DNA of 13,863 bases from Opitutus sp. GAS368 (GTDB lineage: Bacteria; Verrucomicrobiota; Verrucomicrobiia; Opitutales; Opitutaceae). Location of the stretch: contig CAMAXB010000043.1 of the NCBI GenBank assembly GCA_945862035.1, forward strand, positions 1-13,863, written 5' to 3'. Under the pieces are notes generated by a model. That model was not told the DNA's origin. It searched no databases and saw only the letters and a program-made list of their open reading frames with translations. How positions within the stretch are numbered: position 1 is the first letter of the stretch; each line of letters starts with the position of its first letter. Positions 1 through 6,264 of this stretch are shown here, in pieces. The position numbers and the translations under genes were made by a program.

Positions 1-86
1 TCTCCCGCTATCCGGCAACAGATACGCATCCCGCGGGCCACCTGCGGGTCATGCTGCTTCGCGGCGGCTTCTACCACGACCGCTGA
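1..86 (+). CDS. C-terminal end of an unrecognised protein (partial)
   Basis: An open frame enters from the left edge (first full codon at base 3) and ends at TGA 84-86. Only 27 residues are visible, ending in LLRGGFYHDR. This is too little to assign a family, so no function is offered. The reality of the gene is supported by the strong hairpin that starts in its last codons and carries the stop codon in its loop, and by the convergent arrangement with the next gene. The start lies outside the window. Confidence 0.5.
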   Translation, partial: SRYPATDTHPAGHLRVMLLRGGFYHDR

Positions 87-97
87 GCGGTCGTGGT
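73..97 (+). terminator. 11-bp hairpin with the stop codon as its loop
   Basis: A perfect 11-bp stem (73-83 with 87-97) closes on the triloop TGA, which is the stop codon of the partial gene. An AT-rich run with several T triplets follows (98-121). It has the layout of a Rho-independent terminator, but the T tract is broken by GAAA blocks, so strength is uncertain. Confidence 0.6.
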
Positions 98-105
98 GAT
101 TTGAA

Positions 106-121
106 ATTTGAAATTTCAAAT
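106..121. repeat. AT-rich 16-bp perfect palindrome between two terminator hairpins
   Basis: ATTTGAAATTTCAAAT is perfectly self-complementary and is preceded by another TTTGAAA block, giving a short TTGAAAT-type direct repeat. It lies exactly between the terminator-like hairpins of two converging genes, so on either strand it provides the AT-rich tail that follows a hairpin. A protein-binding role is possible, but nothing else in the sequence supports it. Confidence 0.5.
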
Positions 122-169
122 CCGCATCAGTGGGCGGCAAGCGCGGGCGCTCACCACCCGCTGATGCGG
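122..169 (-). terminator. Terminator-like hairpin over the 3' end of the PLP-enzyme gene
   Basis: Bases 122-137 pair with 154-169 over 16 positions with two imperfect pairs (131/160 and 135/156). The hairpin covers the last codons and stop of the minus-strand PLP-enzyme gene. Reading on the minus strand, it is followed by the AT-rich palindrome at 106-121, as expected for transcription termination after this gene. Confidence 0.5.
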
Positions 170-1308
170 GGCCACTCGGCCATGAGACGGCCACCGGCGA
201 GCACGTGGTAGCGGTCGTAGGCCGAGGCCGTGAGGCAGGAGTGGTTGGGAAGAATCCGCAGGCGGCTGCCGAGGGGGAAGCGTGCAAAATCGATGGGATC
301 CGGTCCCGTGATGAGGCCGTGTTCCTGATAGACACCGGCCACTGTGATTCCCGGGATCACCTCGCCGGCCAGCGTCGCGACGAGGCCGAAGCCGGCGTTT
401 TGGGACGGGGGCAGCTTGGCCGTGCTGGTATCTTTGGAGAGCGCGAGGGCTCCGGCATCGACCAGCAGCAGATTTCGCTCGGGGCGGTGACCGATCACCG
501 CCGTGAGCACGCTGATCGCGATCTCCTCGCGTCGGCATGAGCCGATGCCGGTCTGGAACAGATCGCCGAACATGTACACCCCCGCGCGGACTTCCGTGAT
601 CCCCTTCAGATGCTCGGCGTGGAGCGCCACGGGAGTCGACCCCAGGCTCACCAAAGGGCAGGGCAGGTTGTGGGCCTGCAGCGCTTCGGCCGCATACACC
701 GCCGCCGCGCGCTCGTCCTCGGCCACGGCGCGATGTTCGGCCAGGGCTCGTCCGGCATAGGAATGGCCGCTATGGGTGCAAACTCCGACCAGCTCGGTGC
801 CCGGTCCCGCATGGAGTAGCGCGGCGATGTCGACGATGCGTGCGTCATCCGGGGCCAGACCGCTGCGATGTTCGCCGCAGTCGATCTCCACCGCGGTGGG
901 AAAACGAACGCCCAACCCTGCCCCGGCCTCCGCCAACGCGCGGGCCACGTGCGGGTGGTCGCACGTCACGATGAGGCGGACCCCGCTGCGGATCAGCGCG
1001 GCCGCCCGCGCAAATTTACCGGGCTCGATGCTGACGCCGTACATCAAGTCGCGGTGACCGTGCCCGGCAAAGTACTCCGCTTCCTTTAGCGTCGAAACCG
1101 TGAAGCCTCCCACCGAGCCGCGCGTCGCGGCCAGCGCCGCCACGTCGGCGGACTTGGAGGTCTTGAGGTGGGGCCTTAAGGTCACTCCAAGAGCGGCCGC
1201 CCGCGCCGCCATGCGATCAAGGTTGCCGACAAGCACGTCGCGTTCAAGCAGCAGCGACGGCGTGGAGAGGGACGCGAGATCGGGAGGCACGAGAAACTTT
1301 CTTCGCAT
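151..1308 (-). CDS. D-serine dehydratase / D-threonine aldolase family PLP enzyme
   Basis: A pyridoxal-phosphate enzyme of the fold-type III (alanine-racemase-like barrel) family that acts on D-beta-hydroxy amino acids, probably cytosolic. The N-terminal motif RPHLKTSK carries the expected Schiff-base lysine (K49 from the ATG start). Near the C-terminus PNHSC supplies a His-x-Cys metal site (H356, C358). In characterised eukaryotic D-serine dehydratases zinc is held by such a His/Cys pair, whereas D-threonine aldolases usually have His-x-Asp, so D-serine-type lyase chemistry is favoured; the substrate remains inferred. Length of 385 residues is normal for the family. ATG at 1306-1308 is preferred; an in-frame GTG at 1336-1338 would add ten residues, and neither has a good ribosome binding site. 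It lies just downstream of the MOSC gene (stop at 1353), probably in one transcript. Confidence 0.85.
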   Translation of the reverse strand: MRRKFLVPPDLASLSTPSLLLERDVLVGNLDRMAARAAALGVTLRPHLKTSKSADVAALAATRGSVGGFTVSTLKEAEYFAGHGHRDLMYGVSIEPGKFARAAALIRSGVRLIVTCDHPHVARALAEAGAGLGVRFPTAVEIDCGEHRSGLAPDDARIVDIAALLHAGPGTELVGVCTHSGHSYAGRALAEHRAVAEDERAAAVYAAEALQAHNLPCPLVSLGSTPVALHAEHLKGITEVRAGVYMFGDLFQTGIGSCRREEIAISVLTAVIGHRPERNLLLVDAGALALSKDTSTAKLPPSQNAGFGLVATLAGEVIPGITVAGVYQEHGLITGPDPIDFARFPLGSRLRILPNHSCLTASAYDRYHVLAGGRLMAEWPRISGW

Positions 1309-1352
1309 CCGGCGGCATTTCGCAATCGCGAAAGACACGGAAGGAAATCCAT

Positions 1353-2174
1353 TTACAACAATTCTACTACGTCCCCGACCCGGATAATCCCGCTCTTCGA
1401 TTCGTGAATCAGGTTCTGCCCGAAGATCACGCCTTGGCCCTCGGGCTGGCGTCGATAGCGGGCGAGCGTGCGCAATGGCTCCGGACTTCGTTCGGCCGTT
1501 TCCTGATCCGTCGTCACCACCGGGCAGCGTACGCAGTCACCCGCCGCACGCAGGACGACCGTGCCAACCCGAACGCGCGGCCAGTGGTCCTCGGCGAAGG
1601 GAACCGCGCCCTGCACCACGAGGTTGGGTCGAAAGCGATCCATCGGCACCGGCGACTCCCCCTGCGCGATCAAGCGGTCGTTGAGATCATCGAGCGACGC
1701 CGTTCCGGTGAGGAGCAGCGGATAGCCGTCGGCAAAACTCACCGCGTCCCCCGGCCGGGCCTTGGGGGGGGTCACGGGACGATGAAAGGCGGAACCGATG
1801 CGGGCTAGGCGCACCGGCGTGCTGAGGAGCGCGGTCAGCCACGCCGCCGCCTGGTCGCCACAATCCTCTGCCTGCAGCCCGGTGCTGCTCCAGACTTCAA
1901 CCGTGATTGGCCGCGCGGCCGGATCGGGCGCACGACGTACGGTGAGAGACGGTCGATCCGCGAACGTGAGCGTGAGCTGGTCCGGCGTGAGCGCGGTGCC
2001 GATGCGGGCCATGACCGGATGCGAGCGCTGCGTCAGAAATTTCCCGGTGGGGTCCGTGATGAGAAAACGACGGTCACTCACGAGGCCCAGCGCGTCGACC
2101 TCGGCCGAAGAGACGGGAATGCCGCGGCAGCCTTTGACCGGATAGACGTGCAGGGCGGAAACGTGGGCAGACAT
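1353..2174 (-). CDS. MOSC domain-containing protein (YcbX/mARC-like, no ferredoxin domain)
   Basis: A 273-residue molybdenum-cofactor-binding protein. It opens with the MOSC N-terminal beta-barrel domain (YPVKGCRG at about 11-18, DRRFLITD at about 34-41, FLTQR at 46-50). The MOSC domain follows, with the RC-plus-TTD segment around C217 corresponding to the Mo-coordinating cysteine of mARC/YcbX proteins, and GVIFGQNL near the C-terminus. Relatives reduce N-hydroxylated compounds such as hydroxylamino-purines with an electron-donor partner. E. coli YcbX carries a C-terminal ferredoxin domain that is absent here, so an external reductase would be needed. The start ATG at 2172-2174 was chosen because the family begins there; the open frame runs 127 codons further upstream but overlaps rmuC and has no domain-like sequence. 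The exact substrate is unknown. Confidence 0.85.
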   Translation of the reverse strand: MSAHVSALHVYPVKGCRGIPVSSAEVDALGLVSDRRFLITDPTGKFLTQRSHPVMARIGTALTPDQLTLTFADRPSLTVRRAPDPAARPITVEVWSSTGLQAEDCGDQAAAWLTALLSTPVRLARIGSAFHRPVTPPKARPGDAVSFADGYPLLLTGTASLDDLNDRLIAQGESPVPMDRFRPNLVVQGAVPFAEDHWPRVRVGTVVLRAAGDCVRCPVVTTDQETAERSPEPLRTLARYRRQPEGQGVIFGQNLIHESKSGIIRVGDVVELL

Positions 2175-2220
2175 CGGAGTGGTGGAGGAGGCGGTTCTGG
2201 GATTCCTGTAGATCCAAGCT

Positions 2221-2280
2221 GGGGTCGCAGACCCCGGGGATCGATTCTCGCCTCGGTCTACGACCGGGCTCCGTGAGCCC
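2221..2280 (-). other. Two triloop hairpins in the rmuC-MOSC spacer
   Basis: Two perfect 6-bp stems with 3-nt loops sit in the 130-nt spacer: 2221-2226 with 2230-2235, and 2266-2271 with 2275-2280. Neither has a T tract on the minus strand, so they are not convincing terminators. They could attenuate or stabilise RNA between rmuC and the MOSC gene. No gene is visible in this spacer. Confidence 0.3.
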
Positions 2281-2304
2281 CGCGATAGGTTCGGCGATGT
2301 GATT

Positions 2305-3630
2305 CTACGATCGGCGAGTGAGGTCGCGGATCGCGGTTTCAACGACGGCCGGTTCCGGGAGTTCCTTGGTCCCCTTGGCCCCAAGTTCGACGAACTTGCG
2401 TGCGCCGGGCAGCAGCGTGCCCTCGAAGGAACCGATGGCGGCGTTGTAGGACTTCGAGGCGGTCTCAAGCCCGCGTCCGACCTTCTCCAAGTGTTCGGCG
2501 AAGCCCGACACGCGGTCGTAGAGCTGGCGTCCGAGTTCGGCGATGGCCTCGGCATTCTTGGACACCGATTCCTGGCGCCAGCCGTAGGCCGCTGCCTTGA
2601 GCAGGGCGATTAACGTGGCGGGCGTGGCGAGGAGCACCTTCTTGGTGATCGCGCGATCAATGAGACCGGGATCGGCCTGCAGCGCGCCGGAAAGAAACTG
2701 GTCGCCGGGGAGGAAAAGGACCACGAACTCGGGTGATGGCTGAAATTGTTCCCAGTAGCCCTTGGCCCCGAGTGCATCAATGTGGCTGCGCACCTTGGTG
2801 GCGTGCTCGGCCAGCTTGGCAGCACGCACCGTCTCGTCCGAGGCATTAGCGGCCTCGCGGTAGGCGTCATTCGGCGCCTTGGCATCGACCACGATCTGTT
2901 GTCCGCCGGGCAGCCGGACCACGAGATCGGCGCGCAGCCCTCCGGCGGACGTGGCCTGCTCGGAAAAGTCGCAATAGGCGCTCATACCCGACATCTCGAC
3001 GACGCGCCGGAGCTGAAGTTCGCCCCAGGTGCCCGCCGTCGTGGTGGAGCGGAGCGCGGTGGACAGCTTGGCCGCCTCGGCCTGAAGGAGGGTCTGGGCC
3101 GTCCCGAGCGACTTGAGCTGCGAAGACAGCTCACCATAGGCGGCCGCGCGGGCCTTTTCGATTTCCCCGATCTTGCCGTCGACCTTCTCGAGCGACTCGC
3201 GAAGGGGCTTTACCAGCGTATCAATCGCCTGTTGGCGGGCCGCGAGGTCTCCGCGCGCAGTTTCCTGGAGTTTCTCGAAGGTCGACTGGGCCAGCTGCAG
3301 GAAGGACGCATTGTTGTCCCGCAGGGCATCGGCGGACAGGGCCTTGAACTCGGACGTGAGGCGATCGTGCGCCTCGGTCAGGGTGCGCAGCTTTTCGCCG
3401 GAGGCGGCGCGCTCGGCCGCGAGGTCAGCTGCCAAGGTGGCGTTGGCGGCGCCGAGACGGCTGGCCTCGGCGCGGGCCGCGCCCAGTTCGGCGGTGAGCC
3501 GGGCGGCCTCGTCGGAACGCATCCGGGCGCGTTCCTCCGCGGCGGCGCTGCGGGTGCGGGCGACCAGCCAGGCCGCGGTAGCTCCGCCGGAGGCGGCGAT
3601 GAGGAGCAAAAGAACGGTGAGAGGGCTCAT
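2305..3630 (-). CDS. rmuC: RmuC family DNA recombination protein
   Basis: A 441-residue protein with RmuC architecture. An N-terminal membrane anchor (about residues 4-23, LTVLLLL...) is followed by a long alanine/glutamate-rich coiled coil (about 27-190). The nuclease-like RmuC domain covers about 200-400, with WGELQLRRVVE (202-212), the PD-(D/E)xK-like VVDAKAP (247-253) and VVLFLPGDQFL (303-313). In E. coli RmuC limits inversions between short inverted repeats; the biochemical activity is poorly defined. The start ATG at 3628-3630 places the hydrophobic anchor at the N-terminus. An in-frame start 22 codons upstream would add a non-conserved leader. A C-rich stretch, not a Shine-Dalgarno sequence, precedes it. 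A 165-nt spacer without a gene separates it from the upstream ABC ATPase gene. Confidence 0.92.
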   Translation of the reverse strand: MSPLTVLLLLIAASGGATAAWLVARTRSAAAEERARMRSDEAARLTAELGAARAEASRLGAANATLAADLAAERAASGEKLRTLTEAHDRLTSEFKALSADALRDNNASFLQLAQSTFEKLQETARGDLAARQQAIDTLVKPLRESLEKVDGKIGEIEKARAAAYGELSSQLKSLGTAQTLLQAEAAKLSTALRSTTTAGTWGELQLRRVVEMSGMSAYCDFSEQATSAGGLRADLVVRLPGGQQIVVDAKAPNDAYREAANASDETVRAAKLAEHATKVRSHIDALGAKGYWEQFQPSPEFVVLFLPGDQFLSGALQADPGLIDRAITKKVLLATPATLIALLKAAAYGWRQESVSKNAEAIAELGRQLYDRVSGFAEHLEKVGRGLETASKSYNAAIGSFEGTLLPGARKFVELGAKGTKELPEPAVVETAIRDLTRRS

Positions 3631-3795
3631 GAAAGGGGGTGGGGAATACGGTGCCGGTCTATGGCGCCGTTTGACACCAAAGGACCCTACCCGCAAACAT
3701 TTCCCCTGGCAGAGGGGGAGACTTTGGTAGGCCGTTTGAGACCTGCCGCCTCTGCGTTGCCATGCTTACTGACAACGCGTCCGTACCGAATCTTC

Positions 3796-4773
3796 TCACT
3801 GTTTCTCGAACAGCTCGGCGATCACATCCTCCAGCGGGACATCCTCGATTGTGATGTCGGCCACCGGGCCGGTGGTGAGGATTTCCTGAGAAATGGCGAC
3901 GACCTTGTCGCTGGGCACGCGCACGATGAACTTGCCCTCTTCCCCGCGCTTGGTGTCGCCATGGCGGGACTGCCAGGTGTCCGGGAACGCGCCGCCATCG
4001 GCGGGGAGGAAGGTGATGATCTTCATCCGACTGCCGTCCGCGCCCTCGAGGCGGGCCAGCGCGCCGTCATAGATCTTGGTGCCCTTGTGGATCACGATCA
4101 CGCGGTCGCAGAGCTCCTTGATGTCCGCCATGTAGTGGCTGGTGAGCAGGATCGTCGTCTTGTAGCGGCGGTTGTAGTCGCGGAGGAAATTACGGACGGC
4201 CTTCTGCGAGATGACATCGAGGCCGATCGTGGGCTCGTCGAGGAAGAGCACGCGCGGACGGTGGAGCAGGGCGGCGATAAGCTCCATCTTCATGCGCTCG
4301 CCGAGCGAGAGCTCACGGACCATGACGTTGAGCTTCGCGCGGACATTGAGCAGATCGACCAGCTCGTCGAGGGTCTGCTGGTACTGATCGGCGGGTAGCC
4401 CGTAGATGTGGCGGAAGAGCAGGAAGGATTCCTGGGCCGGGAGGTCCCACCACAGCTGGTTTTTCTGACCCAGGACGAGGGCGAAGAGGCGGCGATATGC
4501 ATTCTCGCGCTTGGACGGATCATAGCCCGCGACCCGGGCGGTACCCGAGGTCGGGTAGATCAGCCCGGACAGCATCTTGAGCGTGGTGGTCTTACCGGCC
4601 CCGTTGGGTCCGAGGAAGCCGACCAATTCGCCTTCCGCGATGGAAAACGAGATGTCCTTGGCGGCAGCCGTTTCTTCAAATTCCCGGTTGAACAGGCCCT
4701 TCACGCCACCCCAGAAGCCAGGCACCTTTTTGTAGGTCCGAAAGACGCGGGTGAGATTCTGGACTTCGATCAT
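3796..4773 (-). CDS. ABC-2 type transporter ATP-binding protein (COG4586-like)
   Basis: A 325-residue ATPase subunit. Walker A GPNGAGKTT lies at 55-63, the Q-loop glutamine at 103, a variant signature LSLGERM at 155-161, Walker B VLFLDEP at 175-181 and the switch histidine in TSH at 213. The extended N-terminus (YKKVPGFWGGVKGLFNREFEE) and the QLWWDLP segment are characteristic of the COG4586 group of uncharacterised export-type ATPases. These normally work with two ABC-2 permeases (COG4587 and COG3694). No permease gene is adjacent on either side here, so the partner must be encoded elsewhere. The start ATG at 4771-4773 matches the family's MIEV beginning; an upstream in-frame ATG 13 codons earlier is less likely. 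A short hairpin lies directly before the start. The substrate is unknown. Confidence 0.9.
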   Translation of the reverse strand: MIEVQNLTRVFRTYKKVPGFWGGVKGLFNREFEETAAAKDISFSIAEGELVGFLGPNGAGKTTTLKMLSGLIYPTSGTARVAGYDPSKRENAYRRLFALVLGQKNQLWWDLPAQESFLLFRHIYGLPADQYQQTLDELVDLLNVRAKLNVMVRELSLGERMKMELIAALLHRPRVLFLDEPTIGLDVISQKAVRNFLRDYNRRYKTTILLTSHYMADIKELCDRVIVIHKGTKIYDGALARLEGADGSRMKIITFLPADGGAFPDTWQSRHGDTKRGEEGKFIVRVPSDKVVAISQEILTTGPVADITIEDVPLEDVIAELFEKQ

Positions 4774-4776
4774 ACA

Positions 4777-4796
4777 GCCCCGTGACTGAACGGGGC
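4777..4796 (-). promoter_or_regulatory. Hairpin immediately upstream of the ABC ATPase start codon
   Basis: GCCCCG (4777-4782) pairs with CGGGGC (4791-4796) across an 8-nt loop. In the minus-strand mRNA the stem ends 3 nt before the ATG, where a ribosome would bind, so the structure could lower or gate translation. Effect is inferred; a 6-bp GC stem can also arise by chance in GC-rich DNA. Confidence 0.3.
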
Positions 4797-4897
4797 GCGG
4801 GGCGGAAGGCAACCGCGGTCTGGGTACTCTGGAGGGGCCGGCCTTCGACCGATTACCCTGAGGTGCACTTTGCCCGCAATGATGCTATTCATATGCA

Positions 4898-4917
4898 AGA
4901 GAATGCGCGCATTCTCT
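4898..4917. promoter_or_regulatory. 20-bp perfect palindrome, candidate operator
   Basis: AGAGAATGCGCGCATTCTCT is perfectly self-complementary with no spacer. It lies in the spacer between the divergent ABC ATPase gene (start 4773) and the decayed GNAT gene (start 5024), 124 and 106 nt from those starts. The size and symmetry fit a binding site for a dimeric repressor. No regulator gene is adjacent, so the binding protein is unknown. Confidence 0.4.
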
Positions 4918-5023
4918 CCTCCGTGCTTCAGTCGTGAAGATCCTGGGTTGAGCCGGGAAACGAAGTGTGGGCTTAGGGCGCAGGGCTTGCCCGGTGGTAG
5001 CGCTCGGCGTAGACGGATCTCCG

Positions 5024-5345
5024 ATGACAATTCAGCACCACGCAGACCGTCGCCTCACTACGGACGAATTCATCGACGTTTTGATGCGCTCGACTTTGGC
5101 TGAGCGTCGCCCCGTCGATGACCCTGCCCAGTATTCAGGCGATGCTGGATCACGCGAATCTGCTCTGCACGGCGTGGGACGGCGCCAAGCTGGTAGGGGT
5201 GGCGCGGTCGGTGACCGATTTCGCGTACTGCTGCTATCTCTCGGTCCTCGCGATTGACGCGGCCGACCGACGCAAGGGCCTCGGCAAAGAACTGATCGCG
5301 TCGACACAGTCCCTGTTCGGGCTGAAGGCGAAGCTCACCGTCTGA
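5024..5345 (+). pseudogene. GNAT family N-acetyltransferase, frameshifted and truncated
   Basis: The first frame starts at ATG 5024 and encodes a typical GNAT N-terminus containing EFIDVLMRSTLAERRPVDD. The match continues one base out of frame from about 5130 as SIQAMLDHANLL, then WDGAKLVGVARSVTDF, YCCYLSVLAI and the acetyl-CoA loop RRKGLGKEL. Removing one C from the CCC run at 5127-5129 joins the halves into RRPVDDPASIQAMLDHANLL. The joined product stops at 5343-5345 shortly after the acetyl-CoA-binding loop, so the last third of the fold (the usual segment with SAP...YYPHIGF) is missing. With a frameshift and a lost C-terminus the gene is probably inactive. It sits next to a REP/transposase unit, consistent with a decaying accessory patch. 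Confidence 0.75.
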
Positions 5346-5420
5346 CGATTACCACGAGGATCCGAGAGGCGCGTTCATGACGATGGTGCTTTAGGTTCTG
5401 GGCCCGACTGCGTTCGCGCT

Positions 5421-5451
5421 TTGGCAGAGTGGTTAAGTACAGCTTTATGCT
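5421..5451 (+). promoter_or_regulatory. Weak candidate promoter upstream of the transposase gene
   Basis: TTGGCA (5421-5426) and TATGCT (5446-5451) resemble -35 and -10 boxes but are 19 nt apart, longer than optimal. They lie in an AT-richer stretch (5346-5496) that otherwise holds no gene, about 45 nt before the first possible transposase start. Confidence 0.25.
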
Positions 5452-5496
5452 ATCAATTTGCTTTAAAATCGTCGTCAATTCTCCTTCATAAGGACG

Positions 5497-6213
5497 TTGA
5501 GGCACGATCCGAATGACCCAGCTCAGCGACCGCAAACAGGCGCTTCCATTGTGGGGGGAGCTTCCAGCTCCCCTGTTGCGCCGCCGTACGGCGTCTCGTC
5601 ACAAAACCGGGAGCAGGATGCTCCCGCCACTTTGTGGGAGTACTTTAATCCGCTTTCGGAAGTCGACATTCGTTATGGCGGAAATCTGCCGCATTGGGAG
5701 CAAGGCGTTGTCTGGTATTTTGTTACCTTCCGTCTATCCGATGCCCTGCCTCGCGCGGTCATTGAGGAAATGCAGCGACAGCGCGAACGGTGGCGGAGGC
5801 TTCACGACCTGCAGGCGCTCTCTGCCGCGGACCATGCTGAGTATCACGCGCTCTTCTCGGAACGCTATGAACAGCTCCTCCACGCGGGCCGTGGTTCCTG
5901 TGTGCTGGGCGATCCGCACAACGCGGGAATCGTCCGTGGCGCGCTGAGTTTTTTCAACGGCCAGCGCTACAGGCTGGATGAACACGTGGTCATGCCTAAC
6001 CACGTCCATGTGCTGGTAAAGCCGTTGTCTGGTCACAGGCTCCCTGACATTTTGCATTCGTGGAAATCGTTCACGGCCCAGCAGCTCAACAAGCGGCTCG
6101 GACGTGTGGGCCAATTGTGGCAGCATGAGTCGTATGATCACATCGTGCGCAACGAGGTGGCGATGGAAGCCATCCGCCGCTACATCCGCGACAATCCCAA
6201 GATCGCAAGGTAG
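5497..6213 (+). CDS. REP-associated tyrosine transposase (RAYT, Y1/IS200-like)
   Basis: A 238-residue single-strand transposase of the Y1 HUH family. The HUH motif is in MPNHVHVLVKP (H169 and H171 from the TTG start) and the catalytic tyrosine is probably Y213 in ESYDHIVRNE. WYFVTFRL (73-80) and the C-terminal RRYIRDNP are also typical of the family. RAYTs act on REP hairpins, and five such hairpins flank or overlap this gene. The start is uncertain. TTG 5497 gives the longest frame with AAGGA only 2 nt upstream. GTG 5551 and TTG 5632 are alternatives. Conserved sequence begins only near residue 47; residues 19-45 are encoded by an inverted REP pair, so the true start may be after it. The stop TAG is part of a REP GTAG motif. 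Convergent with pnp. Confidence 0.85.
   Translation: MRHDPNDPAQRPQTGASIVGGASSSPVAPPYGVSSQNREQDAPATLWEYFNPLSEVDIRYGGNLPHWEQGVVWYFVTFRLSDALPRAVIEEMQRQRERWRRLHDLQALSAADHAEYHALFSERYEQLLHAGRGSCVLGDPHNAGIVRGALSFFNGQRYRLDEHVVMPNHVHVLVKPLSGHRLPDILHSWKSFTAQQLNKRLGRVGQLWQHESYDHIVRNEVAMEAIRRYIRDNPKIAR
5551..5630. repeat. Upstream inverted REP pair (REPIN-like), inside the transposase frame
   Basis: GTGG (5551-5554) precedes an 8-bp hairpin with loop TCC (5555-5573). After 34 nt comes a second 8-bp hairpin with loop GGA (5608-5626), followed by CCAC (5627-5630), the complement of GTGG. The two hairpins are thus inverted copies of one element. The spacer holds a further 12-bp palindrome (5582-5593). The pair is in frame with the transposase if translation starts at TTG 5497 or GTG 5551. 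Confidence 0.8.
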
Positions 6214-6264
6214 CGGGAGCTTCCAGCTCCCGGTCGATCTACGGGAGCAGGATGCTCCCGCTAC
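6210..6264. repeat. Downstream inverted REP pair with GTAG feet
   Basis: GTAG (6210-6213) precedes a hairpin GGGAGCT-tcc-AGCTCCC with an extra closing C-G pair (6214-6232). After 9 nt comes the inverted copy GGGAGCA-gga-TGCTCCC (6242-6260), followed by CTAC (6261-6264). GTAG at the base of a hairpin is the signature of E. coli REPs recognised by TnpA-REP. The TAG of the first GTAG is the transposase stop codon. Confidence 0.85.

Larger units (their letters stand above)
4774..5023. other. 250-nt non-coding spacer between the ABC ATPase gene and the GNAT pseudogene
   Basis: This divergent spacer should hold the promoter of the minus-strand ABC ATPase gene. No convincing protein gene is seen in either strand. 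The notable structures are a 20-bp perfect palindrome (4898-4917), a small hairpin at 4926-4939 and the hairpin abutting the ATPase start (4777-4796). No strong -35/-10 pair stands out. Confidence 0.5.

Noticed and set aside
2746..4398. A 550-codon plus-strand open frame running across rmuC, the spacer and the ABC ATPase gene.
   Set aside because: It is antisense to two well-recognised genes and has no family-like motif; the length is explained by high GC content.
5418..5445. TTGGCAGAGTGGTTAAG resembles a tRNA D-arm, suggesting a tRNA or an att-site remnant.
   Set aside because: No matching acceptor stem, anticodon arm or T-arm (GGTTCGAATCC-like) follows.
5335..5535. A 66-codon minus-strand open frame overlapping the end of the GNAT pseudogene and the transposase start.
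   Set aside because: No recognisable family, no ribosome binding signal, and it overlaps better-supported features; composition is less GC-biased but that follows from the AT-richer spacer.
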